32,996 bases of DNA from Oscillospiraceae bacterium (lineage in GTDB: Bacteria; Bacillota; Clostridia; Oscillospirales; Acutalibacteraceae), in contig JAQXZE010000020.1 of assembly GCA_029227055.1 (NCBI GenBank), positions 1 through 32,996 of the forward strand, written 5' to 3'. Shown piece by piece: positions 1 to 6,418 of this stretch. Under the pieces are notes generated by a model. That model saw only the letters and a list, made by a program, of their open reading frames with translations, made no database searches and was not told the DNA's origin. Position numbers and translations under genes: made by a program. Position 1 is the first letter of the stretch, and each line of letters begins with the position of its first letter.

Positions 1-1
1 T

Positions 2-1024
2 CATCCTGAAATTGACGCAAGGTTTGTAATTTTGCCGCACTCTAAGGATTTTGCCCGTATGCAGAAAATCGGACCTGTAGTAAAAAAAGATTCAAGAAAG
101 CATAAAATTCTTTCGCTTTTGTGTGAATATATTATTTCCAGTCAAGCAGAGCTTGAAACCTACAATCCTTTGCGACGCAGCAATCACGCTTTCCGTGATA
201 TGTGGACTGCTGTTAAATTTGTGTTTTTACAGCACGGTATAGCACAAAGTGACCTTTCGGGATGGCTAAATAAGAATAAAAAGCGCTTTCACGGTCTTGT
301 ATGTACTGCAAATCCTGAGTATAAAGCCTTTTTCGAGTATGATTATCGCTATAACGAAAAAGAAATTTGGCTTACGGGTCTGCCGAGATTTGACCGCCTT
401 TATGACGAATCACAAAGAAAAATCACCATTATGCCAACATGGAGAAAGCGTTTAGCAGGCAAATGGGACCCTGATACAGATGTTTGGACCCTTGCTGACG
501 GTTTTAAACAAAGCGAGTATTATAAATTTTATAATTCACTTATAAACGACGAAAGGCTACTTGCAGCCGCCGAAAAGTACGGTTATACTCTAGGCTTTTT
601 CCCTCATCCGACACTTCAGCCGCATATAAACCTGTTTGACAAGGCAAAATCGGTTGAGTTTATGGACTCTTCTACAGCGTATAGAGATGTTTATGCTCAA
701 AGTGACCTTTTGATTACCGACTATTCCTCTGCGGTGTTTGATTTTGTGTATCTTGGCAAGCCAATAATCTATTCGCAGTTCGATTTTGAGGACTTCTTTG
801 ACGGCTCGCATGTAGGCACAGCGGGTTATTTCAGCTATGAGCGTGACGGCTTTGGCGAGGTTTGCTACGACCTTGATAATACCGTTAATACCATTATTGA
901 GTATATGGAAAACGGATGCAAGCTAAAGGATAAATACCGTGAGCGAGTTGACGGGTTCTTTGCTTTCAGGGATAAAAACAATTGTGAGCGTGTTTACAAA
1001 AAAATCATTGAAACACGAGACTGA
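2..1024 (+). CDS. CDP-glycerol glycerophosphotransferase family protein (5' truncated)
   Basis: This is the C-terminal part of a TagB/TagF-type transferase, a family that moves glycerol-phosphate or related units from CDP-linked donors onto teichoic-acid-like wall polymers at the inner membrane face. The reading frame is open to the window edge (it starts HPEIDARFVIL before the track's TTG), so the true start lies upstream. Family features visible: FLQHGIAQSDLSGWL (the HG motif of the donor fold), LVCTANPEYKAFF, ITIMPTWRKRL (usual position of the PTWR motif), LGFFPHPTLQP, and near the end DLLITDYSSAVFDFVYLGKPII, the TDYSS nucleotide/phosphate-binding signature. No membrane segment is seen in the visible part. 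The gene ends 66 nt before a hairpin terminator shared with the convergent XRE gene. Exact substrate (glycerol, ribitol or another polyol phosphate) cannot be told. Family assignment is firm. Confidence 0.88.
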   Translation, partial: HPEIDARFVILPHSKDFARMQKIGPVVKKDSRKHKILSLLCEYIISSQAELETYNPLRRSNHAFRDMWTAVKFVFLQHGIAQSDLSGWLNKNKKRFHGLVCTANPEYKAFFEYDYRYNEKEIWLTGLPRFDRLYDESQRKITIMPTWRKRLAGKWDPDTDVWTLADGFKQSEYYKFYNSLINDERLLAAAEKYGYTLGFFPHPTLQPHINLFDKAKSVEFMDSSTAYRDVYAQSDLLITDYSSAVFDFVYLGKPIIYSQFDFEDFFDGSHVGTAGYFSYERDGFGEVCYDLDNTVNTIIEYMENGCKLKDKYRERVDGFFAFRDKNNCERVYKKIIETRD

Positions 1025-1089
1025 AAAGCCCCTTAAATCTAAACTATCATAGTTTAAATGGATGCTTTTCTTTCTATTGAATAATAAAA

Positions 1090-1118
1090 AAGCCGTGATT
1101 TTCACGGCTTTTATTTTT
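1090..1118. terminator. Bidirectional hairpin terminator
   Basis: Perfect 9-bp stem AAGCCGTGA / TCACGGCTT with a 3-nt loop, A-rich on the left and TTTATTTTT on the right. It sits between the plus-strand transferase and the stop codon of the minus-strand XRE gene, so it can serve both convergent transcripts. Confidence 0.8.
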
Positions 1119-1317
1119 GTAGCTTTGGATTGTCTGTTCTTTCTAAAAGATAATCAATCGAAATGTTAAAATAGTCCGCAATTTTTATGAGTTCGGTTAT
1201 ACCTGGCTCACGCTCGCCCGTTTCATAACGGCTGATGGTATTTTGGTTTGTGTTTAAGTCAAAAGCCATTTTGAGTTGAGAAATGCCCCTTGATTTTCTG
1301 ATTTCCTTTAATCTCAA
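1111..1317 (-). CDS. Small XRE-family helix-turn-helix regulator
   Basis: A 68-residue Cro/CI-like DNA-binding protein that is almost only an HTH_3 domain: RLKEIRKSRGISQLKMAFDL (helices 1-2), NQNTISRYETGEREP (recognition helix and the usual YE.G...P turn), then LIKIADYFNISIDYLLERTD. The track begins at a GTG that lies inside the Shine-Dalgarno AGAGGTGAT; the TTG at 1317 (MRLKEIRK...) is 8 nt behind AGAGG and is the better start. The gene is divergent from a C39-like peptidase and the space between them holds two copies of a TATCCCA-TTGGTATAAT repeat, so it probably represses itself and the peptidase gene. There is no ligand domain. Similar lone regulators occur in phages and toxin-antitoxin loci, but nothing else here supports either. 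Confidence 0.85.
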   Translation of the reverse strand: MRLKEIRKSRGISQLKMAFDLNTNQNTISRYETGEREPGITELIKIADYFNISIDYLLERTDNPKLQK

Positions 1318-1329
1318 AAAAATCACCTC

Positions 1330-1358
1330 TTGACACTATTATCCCACATTGGTATAAT
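1330..1358 (+). promoter_or_regulatory. Sigma-A promoter of the C39-like peptidase gene
   Basis: Consensus TTGACA, 17-nt spacer, TGGTATAAT (extended -10). The predicted start near 1365 gives a ~30-nt leader with AGGAG ahead of the ATG at 1395. The -10 lies inside the first operator-like repeat. Confidence 0.75.
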
Positions 1359-1383
1359 ATAAATATCCCAATTTGGTATAATC
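1340..1383. promoter_or_regulatory. Duplicated operator-like repeat between xre and the C39-like gene
   Basis: TATCCCAcatTGGTATAAT (from 1340) and TATCCCAattTGGTATAAT (from 1364) are near-identical and exactly 24 bp apart. The second copy has a -10 look-alike, but transcription from it would leave no room for a ribosome site, so it is better read as a regulator site. The CCCA...TGG core is a short imperfect palindrome, as XRE dimers usually prefer. Operator function is inference. Confidence 0.55.
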
Positions 1384-1394
1384 AGGAGAACGAA

Positions 1395-2105
1395 ATGAAG
1401 AAATTCGCAGTTATAGTGGTAATTGTGGTAGTAGCGATTTTTGCAACTTCGCTTTTTATAAAAAGACAAGAGCCGAAAAATGAAAAGCAGTTTCTTCCGC
1501 AAGAGAAAGAGAAAATGATAGAGGTAGAGGGGGTATGTCAGTATCCCGAATTACCGACAGGATGCGAGTCGGCGGCAGCCGTTACGGTGATGAGATATTA
1601 CGGTGCCGACATAACGGCGGCGGAATTTGCAAGAAATCTGCTTGAGAGTAGCAGAGATTTTTATAGCATAGAGGGAGTATTACACGGGCCAAATCCAAAC
1701 GAAGTGTTTGCAGGTGACCCCTTTTCAGAAAATGCATACGGTTGTTTTGCAGAACCGATAGTTAAAGCGGTAAATAAAAGCGATTTCGGGCTAAGGGCGG
1801 TAAAAATAACCCATAAAACTTTAGCCGAGCTTTGCAAAGAATATATTGATAAAGATAAGCCTTTACTAATTTGGGCAACAATGAGTATGAAGCCGTCAAA
1901 AAACGGAAAGGAGTGGGTTTTGCCAAGCGGAGAAAGCTTCACTTGGATTTCAGGAGAGCATACATTGGTGCTTGTAGGATACGATGATGAATATTATTTT
2001 TTCAAGGATTCACAGTCGGGCAGTACCGTTGGATACGAAAAAGCGATTGCCGAAAAAAGATTTTTAGAGCTTGGAAGCCAAGCGGTTTATATAGATAGCA
2101 AATAA
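1395..2105 (+). CDS. Membrane-anchored C39-like (papain-fold) cysteine peptidase domain protein
   Basis: A 236-residue protein with an N-terminal membrane anchor or uncleaved signal (residues 4-22, VVIVVVAIFATSLFI) and an extracellular peptidase_C39-like domain. The catalytic set is visible: Q49 (oxyanion) and C57 in CQYPELPTGCESAAA, H189 in SGEHTLVLVGYDD, and D205 in FFKDSQSG, the usual order and spacing for this family. Known relatives are mostly uncharacterised surface proteins; some C39 domains cleave Gly-Gly leaders, but there is no ABC exporter or leader peptide here, so bacteriocin processing is not supported. ATG 1395 follows AGGAG at good spacing. The divergent XRE gene and shared repeats suggest dedicated control. 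Family confident, substrate unknown. Confidence 0.8.
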   Translation: MKKFAVIVVIVVVAIFATSLFIKRQEPKNEKQFLPQEKEKMIEVEGVCQYPELPTGCESAAAVTVMRYYGADITAAEFARNLLESSRDFYSIEGVLHGPNPNEVFAGDPFSENAYGCFAEPIVKAVNKSDFGLRAVKITHKTLAELCKEYIDKDKPLLIWATMSMKPSKNGKEWVLPSGESFTWISGEHTLVLVGYDDEYYFFKDSQSGSTVGYEKAIAEKRFLELGSQAVYIDSK

Positions 2106-2135
2106 CCTCCATCTAAACAGGTGGGGTTGTTTTTT
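2103..2135 (+). terminator. Rho-independent terminator after the C39-like gene
   Basis: AACCTCC...GGTGGGGTT imperfect stem overlapping the TAA stop, followed by TTGTTTTTT. A second hairpin, GACCTCTT / AAGAGGTC (2151-2171), follows but has no T-run. Confidence 0.6.
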
Positions 2136-2150
2136 ATATCATAAACATAC

Positions 2151-2171
2151 GACCTCTTGTTTAAAGAGGTC
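2151..2171. other. Perfect 8-bp hairpin without T-run
   Basis: GACCTCTT gttta AAGAGGTC lies in the 238-nt gap before the ion transporter. It may back up the preceding terminator. The rest of the gap holds only the transporter promoter and leader. Confidence 0.4.
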
Positions 2172-2233
2172 TATATGGATGCTTGTGGCATAATAGGGAC
2201 AAAATAAAAGCAGAAACGCAGTTTATATATAGC

Positions 2234-2262
2234 TTGAAAAATCTTTTAAAAAATGATATATT
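2234..2262 (+). promoter_or_regulatory. Promoter of the ArsB/NhaD-type transporter operon
   Basis: TTGAAA, 17-nt spacer, TGATATATT. The predicted leader is about 75 nt; no clear riboswitch is seen in it. Confidence 0.6.
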
Positions 2263-2343
2263 TAAAACAATAAAGTGTTGTTAAAAAACACGGAGAACGG
2301 TTCACTATATTTACAAAACTATTACAGAATGTGAGGAAAAAAG

Positions 2344-3612
2344 ATGATCTATGCAGCAATTGCGCTATTTGCGGTAACCTATATTTTAATGCTCGCCTTT
2401 GGCAAGTACAGACCGTATATCGCGCTCGCATCTGCCTTCGTTTTTATTGTTTCGGGGATGCTGTCGGTAGGCAACATTATTGAGAACATAGATTTTAATG
2501 TGCTTTTAATGATTGCGGGTACAATGGGAATTGTGGCTCTGTTTATCGAAAGTCATATGCCTGAGCTGCTTGCCGATTTAATAATGGAAAAGGTTCCGAA
2601 TATTAAGTGGGCGGCAGTTGCAATGGCTCTGTTTTCGGGAATCATTTCGGCGTTTGTTGATAATGTGGCTACCGTTTTAATGGTAGCGCCTGTAGCCCTT
2701 GAAATCTGCAAAAAGCTTAAAACAAATCCTGTGCCCTTCATCATAGCAATTGCGGTTTCTTCAAATTTACAGGGTGCGGCAACCTTGGTTGGAGACACAA
2801 CCGCCATCATGCTAGGCTCTGCCCTTGATATGAGCTTTATGGACTTCTTCTGGTATAAGGGTAGACCCGGTATGTTCTTTATTGTAGAGCTGGGCGCTAT
2901 TCTTTCAGCATTAATAGTAGCGTTTGTTTTCCGCAAAGAAAAAGGCGCTATTCCAAGGGGAGCTGAGCGTACAAAGGTTACAGACTATGTGCCGACCTAT
3001 CTTTTGTCAGGTACGATTTTACTGCTTATTTTGGCATCCTTTATACCTAACAAGCCCGATGTCACAAACGGACTTATCTGCTGCGGACTTCTTTTAACAG
3101 GTATAATTTATAATTTTGCCAAAAAGAGAACCCTTGCGGCGATAACAGCACCCTTAAAAGAAATTGATTTTGAAACAATCGGTCTTTTACTTGGCCTTTT
3201 CTTGATGATAGGCGGAATTGCCGAACAGGGTGTAATCGCGGCGGCTGCAAAGCTACTTGCAAAGGCAGGCGGCGGAAACATTTTCTTGCTTTATACCGTT
3301 ATTGTATGGGCTTCTGTATTAATTTCTGCATTTATTGATAATATTCCTTATGTTGCAACTATGATACCTGTTATTGCAGGTTTGGCTTCTGCGCTTAATA
3401 TTGACCCTACAGTACTTTATTTTGGTCTGCTTTCGGGCGCTACTTTAGGCGGTAACTGTACTCCTATCGGCGCTTCTGCAAATATTGCGGGTATCGGTAT
3501 TTTGCGCAAAGAGGGATACACCGTTAAAAATTCCGATTTCTTTAAAATAGGAATACCCTTTACATTAGCGGCGATAATTCCCGCTTACATTTTCCTTTGG
3601 ATTATGTACTGA
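2344..3612 (+). CDS. ArsB/NhaD (ion transporter superfamily) permease
   Basis: A 422-residue, strongly hydrophobic carrier with about 10-11 membrane segments, matching the ArsB/NhaD/CitM group that moves anions or exchanges Na+/H+. The two structural halves each carry the family's DN motif: FVDNVATVLMVAPV near residue 105 and FIDNIPYVATMIPV near 331, which supports the internal inverted repeat of this fold. The C-terminal SGATLGGNCTPIGASANIAGIGI is the second signature, with the first as AVSSNLQGAATLVGDTTAIML. The start follows GTGAGGAAAAAAG. No arsR or arsenic gene is adjacent, so arsenite export is not supported; Na+/H+ exchange or dicarboxylate transport are equally possible. A small membrane gene follows 41 nt downstream, probably co-transcribed. 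Confidence 0.85.
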   Translation: MIYAAIALFAVTYILMLAFGKYRPYIALASAFVFIVSGMLSVGNIIENIDFNVLLMIAGTMGIVALFIESHMPELLADLIMEKVPNIKWAAVAMALFSGIISAFVDNVATVLMVAPVALEICKKLKTNPVPFIIAIAVSSNLQGAATLVGDTTAIMLGSALDMSFMDFFWYKGRPGMFFIVELGAILSALIVAFVFRKEKGAIPRGAERTKVTDYVPTYLLSGTILLLILASFIPNKPDVTNGLICCGLLLTGIIYNFAKKRTLAAITAPLKEIDFETIGLLLGLFLMIGGIAEQGVIAAAAKLLAKAGGGNIFLLYTVIVWASVLISAFIDNIPYVATMIPVIAGLASALNIDPTVLYFGLLSGATLGGNCTPIGASANIAGIGILRKEGYTVKNSDFFKIGIPFTLAAIIPAYIFLWIMY

Positions 3613-3653
3613 ATATAAAAGTTTAAAGGTTTAAAATAAAAAGGGGAAAATAT

Positions 3654-3953
3654 ATGCCAAAACTACTTGAAAATTTAAAGCAAACAGCCTTTGCAATTAT
3701 ACCTGACAGAGAAGACTTGGCCAAGGCGGTTCACCCAAGACTAGATTTTTTGCTTTTGGTTTTAAGAAATATATTTGTAGGTGCTTCTGTGCTGTTTTTT
3801 GTAGCGGCACTCTTTATACAAAACGGACCGCACAATGTTTTAAAGGTGGTCGGATATTTCGCGGGTGCGGCGGCATATATTTTTGAGTGTCTTGCCGTTA
3901 CCGACTGCTTTCAGACCAAGGTTCGACACACCGAAATGTTTATGGTTTACTGA
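3654..3953 (+). CDS. Small membrane protein, apparently cut short by an in-frame TGA
   Basis: I do not recognise this 99-residue protein. It has a charged N-terminus (PDREDLAKAVHP) and two hydrophobic segments (LDFLLLVLRNIFVGASVLFFVAALF, about residues 30-55, and VVGYFAGAAAYIFECLAV, about 64-82). A good ribosome site (AAGGGG) precedes ATG 3654, 41 nt after the transporter, so an operon is likely. The frame beyond the TGA at 3951 stays open for 14 more codons, FGPLYILLGFDYIF, ending TAA at 3998 just before the terminator, and reads like the rest of a membrane segment. A TGG-to-TGA change would explain this. The intact gene would then be 3654-3998. The overlapping track ORF 3865-4092 is a shadow. 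Confidence 0.6.
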   Translation: MPKLLENLKQTAFAIIPDREDLAKAVHPRLDFLLLVLRNIFVGASVLFFVAALFIQNGPHNVLKVVGYFAGAAAYIFECLAVTDCFQTKVRHTEMFMVY

Positions 3954-4011
3954 TTTGGTCCGCTATATATTTTGTTGGGCTTTGACTACATATTTTAAAG
4001 TTTTTAAAAAA

Positions 4012-4037
4012 AGAGTTCGCATTGAACTCTCTTTTTT
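4012..4037 (+). terminator. Rho-independent terminator of the transporter operon
   Basis: AGAGTTC gcatt GAACTCT stem (7 bp) followed by CTTTTTT, preceded by an A-run, so it may also work leftward. Confidence 0.8.
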
Positions 4038-4056
4038 GTTGGTTTATGTAACGAAA

Positions 4057-4077
4057 ACTACCGGCACGGCCGGTAGT
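4057..4077 (-). terminator. Terminator hairpin of the PocR-AraC regulator gene
   Basis: Perfect 9-bp GC-rich stem ACTACCGGC / GCCGGTAGT with a 3-nt loop that begins at the TAA stop of the minus-strand regulator and is followed on that strand by TTTTCGTT. Confidence 0.7.
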
Positions 4078-4084
4078 TATGATT
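4068..4084. repeat. 17-nt repeat, left copy (partner at 10150-10166)
   Basis: GGCCGGTAGTTATGATT here and GGCCGGTAGCTATGATT at 10150 differ by one base and have the same orientation. They bracket the whole PocR/sugar catabolic region, about 6.1 kb. The left copy covers half of the terminator stem and the last codons of the regulator. Whether they mark an insertion or are two copies of a terminator-like intergenic motif is open. Confidence 0.45.
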
Positions 4085-4907
4085 TCCTATAGTGTCGCGG
4101 CGATTTGCCGTAGAATTTTTTGTAAACTCTACTGAAATAGTTATAATCGGAAAAACCGACAAGTGAAGCAATTTCCGTTATAGGAAGCTCGGTGGTTTTA
4201 AGCAAACGCTTTGCTTTATGCATCCTTCTGTACAAAATGTATTTTGAGATTCCCATATTTAAATTTTTTCTGAATATTTCATATAGCTTTGTTCTGCCTA
4301 CATTTAGCTCACAACACAATAATTCAATATTAATCTCCTCGTTTAAATGCTCTTCAATATACAATTTAGAAGACTCAATTATTTTATTATGTTCAGGCTT
4401 TATCAGTTCTTTGTAAATTATATACGATGTACAAGCTTCCATTATTTTAGCAGCTGCGAGGATTCGCTGTTCTTCTTTATACGGAATTTCATTTATTCCG
4501 CTATTTAGATTCTGTATATCAAGATTGTATTTTTCGTTTAGTTTTTCCGCATATTTGTAAAGATGTTCTTTATTGGGGCAGTCGGTTATTTGACCAAACA
4601 TTAAATAACCGATTGTTTTTTCGTTTTCATGCAAAGGCATTACAGCTTCAACCAAGCCGGCATGGCATTTGTAAACAATAAGAGAGTTTTGCTTTTCGCA
4701 TTCCAAAAAAGAACGACGGTCGGCATAGTTACATTTTCTTCTAGTTTTCGGATAACTTTTCATTGTTTTGCAAAAAGTACAGTTATCCTCAGGGTATGCC
4801 ATAATTTCTTTGAAATCAGTATCAAATAAAACGAATCTAATACCTGAAAGGATATGGAAAGATTTCATTAACGATTCTAACTGAGATTTATCTAACGAAA
4901 TTGACAT
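4077..4907 (-). CDS. PocR-domain sensor / AraC-family transcriptional regulator
   Basis: A 276-residue regulator. Residues ~5-165 form a PocR-type ligand-binding domain with its cysteine set (C43, C46, C59, C70, C81 in DNCTFCKTM, RRKCNYADRR, YKCHAGL) and the PAS-like strand VEAVMPLHENEKTIGYLMFGQ. Residues ~172-276 form the double HTH: IELLCCELNVGRTKLYEIFRK, then ITEIASLVGFSDYNYFSRVYKKFYGKSPRHYR, the AraC signature. The track start at 5024 adds 39 AT-rich residues through the promoter region; ATG 4907 follows GGAGG and is preferred. PocR domains bind small metabolites (known for propanediol in Salmonella PocR). The divergent isomerase-kinase-aldolase operon is the obvious target, and the gene is probably an activator induced by its sugar or a pathway intermediate. 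Confidence 0.88.
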   Translation of the reverse strand: MSISLDKSQLESLMKSFHILSGIRFVLFDTDFKEIMAYPEDNCTFCKTMKSYPKTRRKCNYADRRSFLECEKQNSLIVYKCHAGLVEAVMPLHENEKTIGYLMFGQITDCPNKEHLYKYAEKLNEKYNLDIQNLNSGINEIPYKEEQRILAAAKIMEACTSYIIYKELIKPEHNKIIESSKLYIEEHLNEEINIELLCCELNVGRTKLYEIFRKNLNMGISKYILYRRMHKAKRLLKTTELPITEIASLVGFSDYNYFSRVYKKFYGKSPRHYRKS

Positions 4908-4922
4908 AAAATCCGTTCCTCC

Positions 4923-4999
4923 GTACAAATTTACAATTTTTTGTATGATGTTGACTATAATTATATCAAATATCAAGATAAAATTAAAGTACAAATTTA
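4923..4999. promoter_or_regulatory. Divergent control region of the sugar operon, with repeated 11-mer
   Basis: The 105-nt space between regulator and isomerase contains GTACAAATTTA twice in direct orientation (4923-4933 and 4989-4999, 66 bp apart), candidate AraC-type half sites. A minus-strand -10 (TGATATAAT, 4960-4968) with a weak TTAATT -35 can drive the regulator. On the plus strand TTGACT (4951) is seen without a good -10, as expected for an activator-dependent promoter. AAGGAGG precedes ATG 5013 at 7 nt, a near-perfect ribosome site. Confidence 0.5.
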
Positions 5000-5012
5000 A
5001 GGAGGTAATCCT

Positions 5013-6416
5013 ATGAAAAAACAAACATTTGCATTATTTTTTGGCAACCGTGGTTTTATGCCGGCCGAGCTTATCGAAGGTGCTCGTGAAGACATGGTAA
5101 AGGCCGTGACTGAGGCAGGCTATAATTACCTTATTATGGATAAAGACGCTACTCGCTACGGGGCGGTAGAAACCAGAGATGAGGGTAGGGCATATGCTGC
5201 CTGGCTTAAGTCTCATGAGGGCGAATATGACGGTGTTATTCTCTGCATGCCTATATTTATTGATGAGAACGGTGCCATCGCAGCCCTTCAGGATGCTGGC
5301 GTTCCTATTCTTATGCAGGCATATCCCGACGAAATAGGAAAGATGGATTTTCAGCATCGTAGAGATGCATATTGCGGAAAATTCTCTGTAACCGATGTTT
5401 TTGAGCAGTACAAGGTTCCTTATACTGTTATGAAGCCGCATGTTGTAGATCCGCTGACACCTGAGTTTACAAAAAATCTTCATGATTTTGCGGCAGTATG
5501 TCGTGTAGTGAATGGAATGAAGCGTTTTACAATTGGTTGCATCGGTGCTCGCACTACGGCATTCAAGACAGTACGTTTTGATGAGCTTACAATGCAGAGA
5601 CATGGTATTAATGTTGAATCATTTGACCTCTCAGAGCTTTTCGAGTTTGTCCGTGCTAAGGATGATAACGATGAAAAGGTTATCGCAAAGAAGAAGGTTC
5701 TTGAAAACTATACCGATTTCTCAAACGTGCCTGAGGATAAGAAGAATATGCTCGCAAAAATCAGCGTTGTTATTGATGAATACATAGAAGAGTATCATCT
5801 TGATGCAATAGCACTTCGCTGCTGGAATGAGATGGAGACATATCTTAGAGTTTGTCCTTGCGTACTGATTTCCGAGCTTAATGACCGTGGCATTACTGCT
5901 TCTTGCGAAATTGATATGTGTTCAGCTATTACTATGCGTGCGCTTTCTCTTGCAACCGAAGGCCCTGCAGCCTGTCTTGATTGGAACAACAACTACGGAG
6001 AAGATCCTGATAAGGTCATACTTTTCCATTGCGGTTCTACAGCACAGAAACTTATGGCAGGAAAGGGAACTGTAACCTCTCATAAGATGTTTGATAAGGG
6101 CGATCCGGGCAGCGGATGGGGCACCAACGAGGGAAGAATTGCCGCATTCCCGATGACCTTCTCCAACTGTAAGACCGAAGATGGTAAGATTACGATTTAC
6201 TTTAGTGAAGGTGAGTTTACCGACGACAATATTGAAAAAGAATTCTTCGGTTGCGGCGGTGTCGCTAAAATTGACAATTTACAAGATAAGCTCATACGCT
6301 TAGCACGTGGTGGATTTAAGCATCATACTACAGTAGCAAACGGACACGTTAAAGAGATTTTAGAGGAAGCGTTTAAATATTATCTCGGCTATGATGTCGT
6401 AAACATAGAGGGATAA
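5013..6416 (+). CDS. L-fucose/L-arabinose isomerase family protein (aldose-ketose isomerase)
   Basis: A 467-residue member of the FucI-related family (COG2407 type), shorter than E. coli FucI (591). These enzymes interconvert an aldose and its ketose with a Mn2+/Zn2+ centre in the cytoplasm. Visible core: RCWNEMETYLRVCPC (about 269-283), ISELNDRGITASCEIDM with the conserved E...D metal-ligand region (about 286-302), and the C-terminal RGGFKHHTTVANGH (about 432-445) that holds the ligand histidine. The N-terminal half (FALFFGNRGFMPAEL, DGVILCMPIF) is the substrate-binding Rossmann-like part. It is the first gene of a four-gene operon, 2 nt before the kinase, and divergent from the PocR-AraC gene. 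It most likely does the first step; the sugar is not identifiable from sequence alone. Confidence 0.85.
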   Translation: MKKQTFALFFGNRGFMPAELIEGAREDMVKAVTEAGYNYLIMDKDATRYGAVETRDEGRAYAAWLKSHEGEYDGVILCMPIFIDENGAIAALQDAGVPILMQAYPDEIGKMDFQHRRDAYCGKFSVTDVFEQYKVPYTVMKPHVVDPLTPEFTKNLHDFAAVCRVVNGMKRFTIGCIGARTTAFKTVRFDELTMQRHGINVESFDLSELFEFVRAKDDNDEKVIAKKKVLENYTDFSNVPEDKKNMLAKISVVIDEYIEEYHLDAIALRCWNEMETYLRVCPCVLISELNDRGITASCEIDMCSAITMRALSLATEGPAACLDWNNNYGEDPDKVILFHCGSTAQKLMAGKGTVTSHKMFDKGDPGSGWGTNEGRIAAFPMTFSNCKTEDGKITIYFSEGEFTDDNIEKEFFGCGGVAKIDNLQDKLIRLARGGFKHHTTVANGHVKEILEEAFKYYLGYDVVNIEG

Positions 6417-6418
6417 TT

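Noticed and set aside
1395-2105. Bacteriocin-processing role for the C39-like peptidase
   Set aside because: No ABC exporter domain, no Gly-Gly leader peptide and no bacteriocin-like gene nearby.
2344-3612. Arsenite efflux (arsB)
   Set aside because: The superfamily fits, but no arsR, arsC or arsA is adjacent and the motifs do not separate ArsB from NhaD-type carriers.
3951-3953. Selenocysteine at the in-frame TGA of the small membrane gene
   Set aside because: No bacterial SECIS-like hairpin follows the TGA directly, and the residue lies in a membrane segment where Trp is a simpler expectation.
3865-4092. Plus-strand ORF of 75 aa overlapping the small membrane gene and the terminator
   Set aside because: Its middle is the terminator hairpin and the convergent gene's end; no ribosome site.
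4908-5024. Longer start of the PocR-AraC regulator proposed by the ORF track
   Set aside because: The extra 39 residues run through the divergent promoter region and the ribosome site; ATG 4907 follows GGAGG.
5034-5603. Minus-strand ORF of 189 aa inside the isomerase gene
   Set aside because: Antisense shadow of a well-supported gene; no ribosome site, and its sequence has no protein-family character.
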